DNA of 64,000 nucleotides from Ryuthela nishihirai (GCA_038380435.1 JAWZYU010000028.1:42405095-42469094); one strand, 5' to 3'. Numbered from the stretch's first letter, positions 32,718-43,985 are shown. Notes: a model not told the origin generated them from the sequence alone. Numbers and translations: made by a program.

Positions 32718-33202
32718 CATATTATTAGAGGCATAACGTCTCACCCTATGAGTGGTCGCTTTTTTCAAGCCAAACCATATTTCTTTTCTCAAATAATTCA
32801 GAGTGGGAGTTAACAGAGGAATGGAACTGAAACCGAACCTTGGGAAATACCTAAAATTTCTGCAAATGTAATTCATTTTAATTGTAAGGCTTTCATTTTG
32901 ATAGTTTTTAGAATTTGGACTCTTTCAGTCCGGAATAAATTTTATTATTCTAAAAAGGTTTAGAGCAAGATATTGTTATTTAGACCCAAATAAATATCCT
33001 TTGCCAAAAAAAAAAATTATAATAGTGATAATGAAAGAATAATGTAAGAAATAAAACTAAAGATATATGTAGAAAAAAATATTGTACTAATTGTAAATTT
33101 ATTGCAAGTTCTCGCACTGGGAACAATTTCCCAGTATGCATATTATTTAACAATATTTTACTAATTAAAAATTGTTTCAAGGTTAGTGTTCTCATACGAG
33201 TA
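32718..33202. other. unannotated AT-rich region
   Basis: No gene or recognised repeat. Confidence 0.4.
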
Positions 33203-33625
33203 CAGTCGTTCAAAAAAAATACCCGAATACTATTCTAGATTAGAGAATTCAGAAAAATATCTGGCAACGATTTTTTTTAGAAATTAGTGATCTGACAACC
33301 TTCGTGTCACGTGATTACAGAATTCAGGAAAAATATCTGGAGCGTGTACAGCAACTGTACACGCTCCAGTTACCGTTCACAGCAAACTGGAGCGTGTGCA
33401 GTTACTGCACACGCTCCAGTTTGCTGTGAACGGTAACTGCACAAGCTCAATATTTCCGTGAGTGAGCCCACACGATCTAGTATCAAAATAATATGACCAC
33501 CTACAGTCGCTCAAAAAAGTATCCAAACACTATGGTTGATTACAGAATTCAGAAAAAATATCTGGCAACGATTTTTTTTAGAAATTAGTGATCTGGCAAC
33601 CTTCGTGTCACGTGACACGAATTCA
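33203..33625. mobile_element. foldback MITE cluster, copy 1
   Basis: Starts acagtcgttcaaaaaaaatac and contains a 33340-33440 hairpin built from gcgtgtgcagtta, ccgttcacagcaaactgg and their complements. An internal tacagtcgctcaaaaaagta start at 33505 restarts the terminal sequence. The shared block gatctggcaaccttcgtgtc precedes a cacgtgacac palindrome core. Terminal acagtcgctcaaaaa with TA flanks fits Tc1/mariner-type MITEs. No transposase is present. Confidence 0.8.
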
Positions 33626-34194
33626 GTAGAGAAGAAACGCCACGAGCGTGAGTGACAAATATTAAATTCCATCTCTATGAGGCAACACAGTTGTCCACTT
33701 CCCGGATAGATGGCGCCACTGGGCGAATCAAATAAAAAGAAATCCGGAAAGTTTATATGTCACATCCGCTGACGAAAAAGTGTTAAACGAAAAAACGTTA
33801 GTTGATGGTGTGGTGGTTAGCATAACTGGAATGTTTCTCTAGGAGACGTGGGTTCGAATCCCACTCACGGCAAAACCAATTTTTTTCAGCTTATTATTTC
33901 ATGAGTTCCATTATTTTTTTTCATCTGCAGCGATGGAAAGGAAAAATGAATTTAGTAAAATTAATAAAAATTTGTTTTGAAATTAATATAATTCTTAAGG
34001 GATATAACAGGACTAGACTATCCTAGCTTAAGCTGCTACATAAAATGGATTGTATTCTTTAACTCTAGTAATATGGAGGAAAGTTTATTAATTTAATAGC
34101 CACAATTTCAATAGGTTCTACGTGATCCATATTCCTAAAACGAAATTATCTGTGTCATATAGTTAGGAATAACAATTAAATCATTAATCATTTC
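33626..34194. other. region with a tRNA-like sequence
   Basis: Apart from 33796-33872 no feature was recognised. Confidence 0.35.
33796..33872 (+). tRNA. tRNA-like sequence, likely pseudogene
   Basis: An A-box-like tggtggttagcat is followed by a 5-bp stem with a 7-base loop (ctgga/tctag; loop atgtttc would place GTT at the anticodon) and a perfect T arm gtgggttcgaatcccac. The two halves of the acceptor stem do not pair well, so it is probably a decayed tRNA or a tRNA-derived SINE head, not a working gene. Confidence 0.4.
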
Positions 34195-34582
34195 GGGCGG
34201 GGGTGGCTCAGTCGGTAGCGCGCCACGCTCGTAATCTGTAGTTCCCAGGTTCGAGTCCCAGCTGGGTCAGCGTTGAGATTTATCTCCGCAAAATTCCCCG
34301 CCTTGCCCACGGTCAGTAGGGAACACCGATGGGCTTGGGAAGGCCGCCGTCCGTCGGATGGGACGTTAAGCCGTGGCCCCATGTGCGGGAGAGCCATAAC
34401 CTGTGCACGTTAAAGAACACGCTTAATGGCCTTGACTGGAGGCTACCCTCTGTCTCCCAACAGCTGTTCCAGTGGGTCCCCTACCCCAACCTTCTCTGAG
34501 CCTTCGGGGTCCTTGTGACCTGGCCATTTAGCCCATGGTGTGCAAAAAAGTGCCGCTCAGAGGTAAAACAACCCAACCCAAC
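34195..34582 (+). mobile_element. SINE1 copy
   Basis: Complete copy beginning gggcgggggtggctcag. No clear target-site duplication. Confidence 0.93.
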
Positions 34583-34742
34583 CAGACACGGCTAGAAAAT
34601 CCTTCTGGTTAAAGATAGATTTCTTAACCGTTGGGCCAATTCCTCGCTGCTACAAATTGTTAAAGATAGATTTGTTAATCATTGATCGAATTCCTCGCTG
34701 CTACAAATTCTTCTACTTAAAAGCCGATTTTGTAAATAACAT

Positions 34743-35511
34743 GGGCTGGGGTGGCTCAGTCGATAGCGCACCACGCTCGCATTCTGCGATTCCTAAGTTC
34801 GAATCCCAAATAGGCCAGCATTAAGATTTATCTTCGCGAAACTCTTCGTCCTGCTGCCGATCAGTAGGGTACACCGATGGGCTTCGAAAGTCCGTAGCCA
34901 TCCGTCGGATGGAATGTATGCAGGATAGCCATAACCTGTGCTCGTTAAAGAACACTCTGGATAGCCTTAAAAGGGTTGGGTTGGGTTGTTTTATCTCTGA
35001 GCGGCACTTTTTTGCACACCATGGGCTAATGGCCAGTCACATGGACCCCGAAGCTGAGAAGGTTGGGGGAGGGGACCCACTGGAACAGCTGTTGGGAGAC
35101 AGATGGTAGCCTCCCGTCAAAGGCTATCCAGCGTGTTCTTTGACGTGCACAGGGTATGGCTCTCCCGTACACGGGGCCACGGCTTAACGTCCCATCCGAC
35201 GGACTGCGGCCTTTCCAAGCCCATCGGTGTCCCCTACTGACCGTGAGCAGGGCGGAGAATTTTGCGGAGATAAATCTCAACGCTGACCCAGCTGAGACTC
35301 GAACCTAGGAACTACAGATTACGAGCCTGGCGCGCTACCGACTGAGCCACCCCCGCCCCAGCCTTAAAAAGAGGTTACCATCTATCTCCTTACAGCAGTC
35401 CAGTGGGTCCCCTCCCTCCACCCTTCTCTAAGCCGTCGGGGTTCTTGTGACCTGGCATTTAGCCAATTGTGGGCAAAAAAATGCGGTTTAGAGATAAAAC
35501 AACCTTACCCA
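34743..35511 (+). mobile_element. older SINE1 split by a younger SINE1
   Basis: A diverged copy: head ggggtggctcagtcgatagc at 34743, interrupted at 34972, resuming 35360 with gccttaaaaagaggttacc and ending with a degenerate tail at 35511. Confidence 0.87.
34973..35359 (-). mobile_element. SINE1 copy nested in SINE1
   Basis: A 10-bp duplication, agccttaaaa (34963-34972, 35360-35369), brackets it. Small deletions lie around 35033 and 35055. Confidence 0.95.
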
Positions 35512-35953
35512 ACCCATAACAAATGTATCAACCAGTACTTGCTACAAAATCCTTCTATTCGAAGGTCGACTTCTTAACCATTAACCAACCAGTCCCTGCT
35601 ATAAATCCTTCTAGTTAAAGAATTCTTATCTATGAAACCAACCAGTCACTGCTTAAGAAATCTTTCTATTCAAACGCCTATTTCTTAACGTTAAACCAAC
35701 CAGTACCTGCTAAAAAAACCTCTTCTACTTATAAACCCGTGTCTTAACCATCAGGCCAATCAACTGAGCCACGAAATACTTCAATTTTAAAGTCGATTCC
35801 TTAACCATTACGAAGGGCGTTCAAAAAGTTCTTGGGAAGGGCATTCAAAAAGTTCTTGGGAAGGGCATTCGAACGTGTGTCTAGATTTTCACTCATTCCT
35901 CTGAAGTTAACGAGCTACGAATTGTTTGAAAGCTTGTCTAAACTTGTCAATAC

Positions 35954-37860
35954 GTGTTAAAAAAAAGACCGTATCATCATTTCTCTCTTCGCTCGCGGCG
36001 CGTAAAATTTAGTCTGCGAAATTTGTCCGTTGTTGCTTTGGAGCATACTAAAGGGAAAAGATTTTATATTTTCACAAGAATGCAGCTTAGGGACGATGGA
36101 AAAAAATTCATGCCGATTTATCACAAGTATATCGAGATTATTCCTGTTCCTATGGCACTGATACGGGAGGGATTCACAAATTCAGAGAAGATGTACAGCT
36201 TCGAAGACCTCCATCGTGCAGGAAAATCTAAGGAGGGCGTGAACGAGAGAACCATCGCTCGTTCATACCCTCCTCAGATTTTTATGAACTCATTCTCCGA
36301 CACTTCACTGTTCAGATTGGGTTGGGTTGTTTTACCTCTGAGCGGCACTTTTTTGCACACCATGGGCTAAATGGCCAGGTCACATGGACCCCGAAGGTTC
36401 AGAGAAGGTTGGGGGAGGGGACCCACTGGAACAGCTGTTGGGAGACAGATGGTAGCTTCCCGTCAAGTCCATCCAGTGTGTTCTTTAACGTTGGATTGTT
36501 TTACCTCTGAGCGGCACTTTTTTGCACACCATGGGCTAAATGGCCAGGTCACATGGACCCCGAAGGTTCAGAGAAAGTTGGGGGAGGGGACCCACTGGAA
36601 CAGCTGTTGGGAGACAGATGGTAGCCTCCCGTCAAGTCCATCCAGTGTGTTCTTTAACGTTGGATTGTTTTACCTCTGAGCGGCACTTTTTTGCACACCA
36701 TGGGCTAAATGGCCAGGTCACATGGACCCCGAAGGCTCAGAGAAGGTTGGGGGAGTGGACCCACTGGAACAGCTGTTGGGAGACAGATGGCAGCCTCCCG
36801 TCAAGGCCATCCAGCGTGTTCTTTAACGTGCACAGGGTATGGCTCTCCCGCACACGGGGCCACGGCTTAACGTCCCCTCCGACGGACGGCGGCCTTTCCA
36901 AGCCCATCGGTGTCCCCTACTGACCGTGGGTAGGTCATGAAATTTTGCGGAGATAAATCTCAACGCTGACCCAGCTGGGACTCGAACCTGGGAACTACAG
37001 ATTACGAGCCTGGCGCGCTACCGACTGAGCCACCCCCGCCCCGAAACCGTTCAGAAAATCTACACTTCACTCTTCAGGTAATAAGTTTAAATATCAATGT
37101 ATCGATTGGCAGTGTGGAAACAATTATTCAGCAACATTTAAAGTTCCAAAAAATTTGTCCCAAACGGATACCCCATAAATTGATAGAACAGCAAAAAGGG
37201 CTGGAGTTGACTCGTACAAGGAGATGCTGGCAATGTTTGAACCTAGTAATCCCAAACGGTTAACGGACATTATCACAGATGATGAGACGTGGTTTTTATT
37301 ACTATACAACTCTCATAAAGAGTGAAAACTATGATTGGGTTGCGGAATATGAACCGCATCCCCAAATATTTTGACAAGACTTTCTTTCAAGGAAGAGGAT
37401 TTTCACAATTTTTTTCATTCTCAAGAAGTGGTAGTCATGAACACCTTACCTGAAAAAAATGGCTGTAAATGGCCAATACTACACCAATATTGTTTTTCCC
37501 AAAATAGTTAAGGAGATGAAGGAGCAGCGTCCAACAACAGGCATGTCAATGATTTTGCTTTTCTTTTTTCATGATAATGTTAATTATCACAAAACCAGGC
37601 AAGTTACGGGCCTCTCTGGAGCAGGAAAAAATCACACAGCTACCCCATCCTACATATTCATCCAATCTTGCAACATTTGAGGTTTGTTTGTTTCCAAAAA
37701 TTAAAAAAGAATCTTCTGGGAAGTCTTTTGAAAAGTGCAAGACCTTGCAAAATGCGTTCATTCAGAGTTGCGGCTTATTCCCCATTAGGAACACCATAAA
37801 ATGTTCCAGAATTGGCGAAGACGCAGACAACATTGCATAGATGCTGCAGGGGACTACTTT
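35954..37860 (+). pseudogene. mariner transposase remnant
   Basis: A short N-terminal piece precedes the SINE1. After it come the first catalytic region DIITDDETW (~37267), FHDNVNYHKT (second Asp region, ~37567), LPHPTYSSNLATFEVCLFPK (equivalent of the mariner YSPDLAPCDF third-Asp motif, where the Asp is replaced) and GDYFEGRKSF near the end. Multiple stops and frameshifts make it inactive. Confidence 0.85.
36317..37042 (-). mobile_element. SINE1 copy with three 3' units
   Basis: Two additional 168-bp 3' halves start at ~36325 and ~36493 and join the main copy at ~36661. Both junctions read, on the minus strand, acaatccaacgttaaagaac. A possible short duplication, gttcaga, flanks it (36310-36316, 37049-37055) but with 6 unexplained bases. 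Confidence 0.93.
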
Positions 37861-37943
37861 GAAGGACGTAAAAGTTTTTTGTGGTAAGGGCAATGGTTTT
37901 TGTTCTGCAGATACACGTCAAGAACTTTCGAACGCCCCTCGTA

Positions 37944-38085
37944 TAATAAGCCAGTCCCTGCTACAAATCCTCCTCTTTAAAAGCCCATTAGTCGATCATT
38001 AGGCCATTCTTCCGAGAACCCCAATTTCTTCTGCTTAATGGCCTCTTTCTTAACCATTAGGCCAACCACTCACTGATACGAAAGA
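37944..38085 (+). repeat. tRNA-like tandem array, right part
   Basis: Continues taagccagtccctgctacaaatcct, aaaagcccatta and taaccattaggccaaccac units immediately after the mariner. Confidence 0.7.
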
Positions 38086-38380
38086 GCCATAAGATTAATG
38101 AGCGGAACGCTGCTCATTTTTTCGTTTAATTCATGGCCGTGATAACATAGGTTTTAAATGAAGCTAAATCCTTAATATTCTTGATTTCATCATTAACCAG
38201 AACTTCTTTCCTAAACGCAAACCATCAAATCTGCTGATACCTCGATTTCCATTTCGTGTTTGCAGAGTCCCTTAAAAACGAACCAAAAAATAATAACGAA
38301 ACATTTATTCCCTTTGTTTTAAATATTGGTAATTATGATGGAAACTTCTTTAGACAGCTGTGATACAGTTTCCAGAACTA
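38086..38380. other. unannotated AT-rich region
   Basis: No gene or recognised repeat. Confidence 0.35.
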
Positions 38381-38901
38381 CAGTCGCTCAAAAAAATATC
38401 CGAACACTCTGGTTCATTACAGAATTCAGAAAAAAAATATCTGGCAACGATTTTTTTTAGAAATTAGTGATCTGGCAACCTTCGTGTCACGTGACACGAA
38501 GGTTGGCAGATCACTAATTTCTAAAAAAAATCGTTGCCAGATTTTTTTTCTGAATTCTGTAATGAACCAGAGTGTTCGGATACTTTTTTGAGCGACTGTA
38601 GGTGGTCATATTATTTTGATACTAGATCGTGTGGGCTCACTCACGGAAATATCGAGCGTGTGCAGTTACCGTTCACAGCAAACTGGAGCGTGTGCAGTAA
38701 CTGGACACGCTCCAGTTTGCTGTGAACGGTAACTGGAGCGTGTACAGTTGCTGTACATACTCCAGATATTTTTCCTGAATTCTGTAATCACGTGACACGA
38801 AGGTTGCCAGATCACTAATTTCTAAAACAATCGTTGTCAGATATTTTTTGTGAATTCTGTAATCAATCATAGCGTTCGGATACTTTTTTTGAGCGACTGT
38901 A
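38381..38901. mobile_element. foldback MITE cluster, copy 2
   Basis: 38384-38602 is an almost perfect ~219-bp palindrome centred on tcacgtga (38491-38498), each arm ending acagtcgctcaaaaa. It is followed by ggtggtcatattattttgat, a second hairpin (about 38650-38745, gttcacagcaaactgg core) and another terminal arm ending gagcgactgta at 38901. Both outer ends share the acagtcgctc terminus, so the whole block may have moved as one composite. Confidence 0.85.
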
Positions 38902-39632
38902 CCCCCTTATTAAAAAAAAAAATTCAAGAATTCGTCTAATAAAGTTTTATGTCATCCTTACTCAAGAATCTCAAGAGTAATTAAGTTAATAGTTTTTTTT
39001 TTTCACGGTTCGTAGATGCTTCGTTAACGCAATTGGCTTTAACGGAGCAAAGTTCATTTCTGGAGAATCGATTCCTTATAGAGGTCGCACTTTCATAAAT
39101 AAACACGCATTATTGTTTTCTCCCTATCGACTCTTCTAATTGCTTTCTTAATGAGCCTGTTTAATGGTTGGTTCAGAATGATTTTTTTCCACAAGATAAA
39201 TATAATAAACCTTGATTGACCTAACCTCTTCTACTTATGTTTGTTTACATAGGATGACTAGTGAATTGGAAACAGGATAGAGAAAAAACTGGAAGAACAC
39301 GTATTGTCTCACGCGAATATGGGAACCTGGTTTTCAAAAAGGAATGAAACATTTTCTTTTACAGACTTTTCCACTCTTGAAATTTTTAATGCGAACTAAT
39401 GGATGATTGGTAAATGCGAATAATAGTATTTCATTGGTACTTTTCCAACATTAAAAGTTTTTCTTTTCCTTAAAATTATAAAAGTTACCTTTTCTTTAGA
39501 AAAGAGAGCATATATTCCTGTCTCTTTTGCATCTACCACCGAAATTGCGAATTTCTACAACATACAGATCACTTGCAATATTCGCTAAAAGTTTCACCAT
39601 TTCGATATTTAGTTCTTTCTAAAAGTGTAAAT
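38902..39632. other. unannotated AT-rich region
   Basis: 39520-39630 shares phrases (gcgaatttctac, aatattcgctaaaa) with 40885-40935 and 42600-42665, a probable dispersed repeat. Nothing else was recognised. Confidence 0.4.
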
Positions 39633-39645
39633 TAAGACTACCTAA

Positions 39646-40063
39646 ATAAATAAAATAAATAAATACCCCCTCAAGCAGCTGCTTGCCACAGAGGTCTGAC
39701 ATGAGCCTGTCAGTTTATATGCCACAGTAGAAAGTCTGAGAGGATGGCAGGACCTCAGCAGAAAAACGACACAAACAGCCATGCCTTACCCGTGGCTCGA
39801 ACCCAGGTCTCTTAGATCAGTCAGTACCCAAGCGCGCTAACCACTCGGACATGGGACGGCTAAAATAAATACCCCCCTCAAGCAGCTGCTTGCCACAGAG
39901 GTCTGACAGGAGCCTGTCAGTTTATATGCCACAGTAGAAGGTCTGAGAGGACGGCAGGCCCTCAGCAGAAAAACGACACATACATCCACGCCTTACCCGG
40001 GGCTCGAACCCAGGTCCCTTAGATCACTAGCCAAGCGCGCTAACCACTCGGCCACAGGACGGC
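39646..40063 (-). mobile_element. tandem SINE2 dimer
   Basis: Two full SINE2 copies (39646-39861, 39862-40063) in the same orientation share one 13-bp duplication, taagactacctaa (39633-39645, 40064-40076). Either a dimer inserted at once or one copy inserted exactly at the other's A-rich tail. Confidence 0.93.
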
Positions 40064-40144
40064 TAAGACTACCTAACGATGTGAAAAATATGCATCGGGA
40101 AATTTCGTTAGTTGAATAAATATCGGAATAAAATTTTCATTAGC

Positions 40145-40192
40145 CGGGTTGGATCTGAACTTACGACCTCCTGATAATTGGATCCTGATTAG
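40145..40192 (-). repeat. truncated tRNA-like repeat
   Basis: On the minus strand attatcaggaggtcgtaag followed by ttcagatccaacccggct matches the 3' half of the tRNA-like sequence at 59960-60045. Its other half is cut off by the foldback MITE. Confidence 0.6.
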
Positions 40193-40735
40193 TGATCTGA
40201 CAACCTTCGTGTACAGTACACGAAGGTTGCCAGATCACTAATTTCTAAAAGAATCGTTGGCAGATATTTTTCTGAATTATGTAATCAACCATAGTGTTCG
40301 GATATTTTTTAATATATATAATGCGTATGAATATGTAATGCAATGAATATGGAGCGTGTGCAGTTACCGTTCACAGCAAACTGGAGCGGTTGCGGTTAAT
40401 GTTCACAGCACATTGGATCGTGTGAGCTCGCAAAGACCTGGATCGTGTGGGCGCACTCACGGAAATATTAAGCTTGTGCAGTTACCGTTCACAGCAAACT
40501 GGAGCGTGTGCAGTTACTGCACACGCTCCAGTTTGCTGTGAACGGTAACTGGAGCGTGTACAGTTGCTGTACATATATTCCTCGATATCCGCTCCAGATA
40601 TTTTTCCTGAATTCTGTAATCACGTGACACGAAGGTTGCCAGATCACTAATTTCTAAAAAAATCGTTGCCAGATATTTTTCTGAATTATGTAATCAACCA
40701 TAGTGTTCGGATTTTTTTTTTGAGCGACTCTACCT
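40193..40735. mobile_element. foldback MITE cluster, copy 3
   Basis: Contains the same modules as the 33 and 38 kb copies: gatctgacaaccttcgtg around a short gtacagtacac centre, the gttcacagcaaactgg hairpin (about 40468-40565), and a terminal arm ending ttttgagcgactcta. The left terminus is missing. Confidence 0.8.
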
Positions 40736-41190
40736 AAAAGAAAGAACTAAAAAATAATTTTTTTTCTAATTATCTCTTAAAACAAACAGCTGTATACCCC
40801 CCTCCCCTCTGTGTATAAGGGGTGCATTCATTGTTGCCAATGTGTAACTTCACGACCTTTTTACATTTCACCATCAAAAGTTTCATTTTCTACCATAACA
40901 CATCGCTTATAATATTCGTTAAAAAATTTTAAAGTTTTCAACTATTTCCACCGTTAGAGGGCGCAATTTAAAATTTTGGGAGACTAGAAAAGTGCAGCTC
41001 TCCAAATAAGGTATTGATGAAATATTATTAATCATTTTACGTATCAAACACAAAAGAAATTTTTAATTTATCTCTAGAAACAAACAATTATTTCTTAAAA
41101 CAAAATAATTGCATTTTCCCATTCAGCCTAAGAATAAGTGGGGGGGGGGGGAACTCATTGTTGCCAATAACAAACTTTTTATCCTATATG
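40736..41190 (+). repeat. dispersed repeat family B, two diverged units
   Basis: 40780-41100 and 41100-41190 share an AAACA-rich lead, a pyrimidine/G-run segment and cattcattgttgccaa / ctcattgttgccaata. 40885-41090 aligns with 42600-42790 (gttaaaaaatttt, caactatttccaccgttagagg, tttctctagaa). The family is not recognised. Confidence 0.55.
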
Positions 41191-41197
41191 ATCAGAG

Positions 41198-41572
41198 GAA
41201 AAGTTGGGTACAGGAAAAATTCCCACAGGAAAAGTTGGGTACAGGAAAAATTATCACAGGAAAAGTTGGGTACAGGAAAAATTATCACAGGAAAAGTTCG
41301 GTACAGGAAAAATTATAACAGGAAAAGTTGGGTACAGGAAAAATTATCACAGGAAAAGTTCGGTACAGGAAAAATTTTCACAGGAAAAGTTGGGTACAGG
41401 AAAAATTATCACAGGAAAAGTTCGGTACAGGAAAAATTATAACAGGAAAAGTTGGGTACAGGAAAAATTATCACAGGAAAAGTTCGGTACAGGAAAAATT
41501 ATCACAGGAAAAGTTCGGTACAGGAAAAATTATCACAGGAAAATCTCCCACAGGAAAAGTTGGCCCCATATT
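41198..41572 (+). repeat. 31-bp minisatellite, about 12 units
   Basis: Units read ggaaaagttgggtacagg followed by aaaaattatcaca, with gttgg/gttcg and tatcac/tataac/tttcac variants. Several frames stay open across it because the unit lacks stops; no protein is inferred. Confidence 0.95.
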
Positions 41573-42017
41573 CCAGTACCAAGAAAATTACAGTGATGAT
41601 TTGATAGCAAGAGACATGAAAGTTCAAAGTAGAGGAGTCGTAACGGAAGTAGCGAATTTTAGGACGAATTCATTTCCGTTTACCATAATGGAGTGAATGT
41701 GTAATTTTTCCACATTCTTTAAGCTTTGGGAGGTTCCAGTTAGTCTGAGATTATTTCCTTTCTTCTTTCATTAGTTTATCAAGTTGCCTTGTGATTATAA
41801 TAGTGAACACAAGGCAGTTTGATGACCCACTGTTGCTTCATTGCCACTGTTGCCTACATTCCAAAGGCCACAAACCTATCACTTGCAAAAGGATACTAAC
41901 GCTACTTGCATCCCTGGTGGACAGGGACAGTTGAACTTTGAATCATCAGAAAAATAAAAGTTTTAAGAAGGAAAAAGAAACTAATAATAATAACAAAAAC
42001 TAAATTAACCCCCCCGC
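41573..42017. other. unannotated spacer between minisatellites
   Basis: No gene or repeat recognised. Confidence 0.35.
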
Positions 42018-42462
42018 CCAAAAGTATGGTTCCTGGAATTCTCCCCCTCCCAGATTATGGTTCCTGGAATTCTCTTCCCCACAAATTATGGTTCCTGGAA
42101 TTCTCTTTCCCCCTCAAAGTATGGTTCCTGGAATTCTCCCCCCCCCAAGTATAGTTCCTGGAATCCTCTTCCCCCCAAAGTATGGTTCCTGGAATTCTCT
42201 TCCCCCCAAATTATGGTTCCTGGTATTCTCCCCCCCCCAGTATGGTTCCTGGTATCCCCCCCAAAGTATGGTTCCTGGTATTCTCTTCCCCCCAAAGTGT
42301 GGTTCATTGAATTCTATTCCCCCCCCCCAAAGTATGGTTCCTGGTATTCTCTGCCCCCAAAGTATGGTTCCTGGAATTCTCTTCCCCCCCCAAGTATGGT
42401 TCCTGGAATTCTCTTCCCCCCCCCAAGTATGGTTCCTGGAATTCTCTTCCCCCCACACAGTT
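42018..42462 (+). repeat. ~31-bp C-tract minisatellite
   Basis: About 14 units of agtatggttcctggaattct plus a ctctt-cccccccaa tract. Length differences are mostly in the C-run (5 to 9), suggesting slippage at the homopolymer. Confidence 0.95.
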
Positions 42463-42484
42463 AACTCCACTTTACACTATGTAT

Positions 42485-42790
42485 ATATAAAATAGAGAGT
42501 TTGTCAGTCTGTCCGCTCATTCTACATTTTCTATATGGTCAGACTTGGTGCCCCAAACTTCGTCTCACTGTAACTTAGCGCACTGTAAGGTTTTCGACTC
42601 CCACAAAAGTCCACTACAAAAATTTCGAATTTCTATCATATGCAACATTCGTTAAAAAATTTGCCATTTTCAACTTTTTCCACCGTTAGAGAGGATAAAT
42701 TAAATTTTTGAGAGATTCGGAAAGTCCGAATTGCAATATTTCATTAACACTTATACAACTCAAAGAGAAATTTTGATTTTTCTCTAGAAT
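42485..42790 (+). repeat. dispersed repeats A (start) and B, partial
   Basis: 42493-42620 (gagagtttgtcagtctgtcc, ccaaacttcgtct, gtaacttagcgcactgtaagg) matches the start of family A at 43990-44100. 42600-42790 matches family B at 40885-41090. Confidence 0.6.
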
Positions 42791-43201
42791 CAAAAAAGTT
42801 GAATATCTACAGACGGACACACGACAAAGTAAACAAAAGAAAAAAGCATGTTCTCGTTTGTTTTTAAACGAGATAAAAATTTACTTTTGTTAGTTTCGAG
42901 AAACACAACATCTTCCTTCTTATCATTGGATATTTTCTCCAGTCTCATCTTGATGTTATAGAATGCCTGAGAAATAAAGGATTCCGTTAAATAGCTGCGA
43001 TAAATAAACGTACATAAAAATGGAAATAGTTCCATGTTATCTCAATGAAGAACACATTCAGAGCTCAATAGCTTCCTTAGTACGATTTTTAATGAAAAAT
43101 ATGCCTAAAGATATAATAAAGATCGCAATCAAATCTATCTAATTCTCGATTTTAAACAATGTTTGTTGAGTATTCAGAGTTACGAACTCTGGAATTGACA
43201 C
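42791..43201. other. unannotated AT-rich region
   Basis: No gene or recognised repeat. Confidence 0.35.
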
Positions 43202-43331
43202 CAAAATTTAATTGAAACATTAAAAACAGGTTAAGAGATGAGTGTAGGGTGTGATGCACCAGGTACTCTGCTAGAGTCGACTATGGATCTCTGATCTCTT
43301 AACCTGTTTTTAATCTTTTAATTGAATTTTG
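43202..43331. repeat. hairpin MITE-like inverted repeat
   Basis: Arms of about 37 bp (43202-43238 and 43294-43331) share taaaaacaggttaagagat and the outer aaaattyaatt with few mismatches, separated by ~55 bp. No transposase. Possibly a small MITE. Confidence 0.7.
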
Positions 43332-43394
43332 CGTCAAGATTTGTAGCCTATTAAATATTCCAACGTTTATAACACTTTGAATACTGAATATATA

Positions 43395-43804
43395 GGGGCG
43401 GGGGTGGCTGAGTCGGTAGCGCGCCAGGCTCGTAATCTGTACTTCCCAGGTTCGAGTCCCAGCTGGGTCAGCATTGAGATTTATCTCCGCAAAATTCCCC
43501 GCCCTGCCACGGTCAGTAGGGGACACCGATGGGCTTGGAAAGGCCGCCGTCAGTCGGATGGGACGTTAATTCAATTAACGTCCCAACGACTGACGCACAG
43601 GGTATGGCCCCGTGTGTGGGGGAGCCATACCCTGTGCACGTTAACGTGCCCCTTGACGGGAGCTACCATCTGTCTCCCAACAGCTGTTCTAGTGGGTCCC
43701 CTCCCCCAACTTTCTCTGAGCCTTCGGGGTCCGTGTGACCTGGCCATTTAGCCCATGGTGTGCAAAAAAGTGCCGCTCAGAGGTAAAACAACCCAAACAA
43801 CCCA
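43395..43804 (+). mobile_element. SINE1 copy with internal palindrome
   Basis: A 12-bp duplication, actgaatatata (43383-43394, 43805-43816). Inside, gggacgttaattcaattaacgtccc and a following gcacagggtatggccccgtg segment form an inverted duplication at the same body region as in the 9413 copy. Confidence 0.95.
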
Positions 43805-43816
43805 ACTGAATATATA

Positions 43817-43985
43817 TTGTATAAATCCAGATTTTCGTAGATTGGATTGAGATCATTAATTTATCTTCAAACATATCTTTGTTTAAAAATCGTATCGTGG
43901 AGTTATTGTACTCTAAATGTGATTTCCTATTCTGATAAACAGGGATTTGTTTCTATTTCATATTCACTATGTATGGATATTATAG
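43817..43985. other. short AT-rich spacer
   Basis: Nothing recognised. Confidence 0.3.

Larger units (their letters stand above)
34583..35808 (+). repeat. degenerate ~55-60-bp tRNA-like tandem array, left part
   Basis: Units at 34583-34742 and 35512-35808 repeat gctacaaatccttct, a aaagccgatttcttaacc phrase and attaggccaacca. On the minus strand ttggcctaatggttaaga resembles a tRNA A box. The array is split by SINE1 copies (34743-35511) and by the mariner, and resumes at 37944. Confidence 0.7.
35811..37941 (+). mobile_element. mariner element with nested SINE1
   Basis: Inverted ends read cgaagggcgttcaaaaagtt at 35811 and, complemented, cgaggggcgttcgaaagtt at 37941. TA flanks both sides (35809-35810, 37942-37943). 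The left end has a tandem repeat of its terminal ~28 bp. It sits inside the tRNA-like tandem array, which resumes directly after it. Confidence 0.88.

Noticed and set aside
41204..41696. Lys/Gly/Tyr-rich repeat frames
   Set aside because: Produced by the 31-bp minisatellite; the same pattern is open in several frames.
42057..42495. 135-codon proline/serine/tryptophan-rich frames
   Set aside because: They are translations of the 31-bp C-tract minisatellite, open on both strands.
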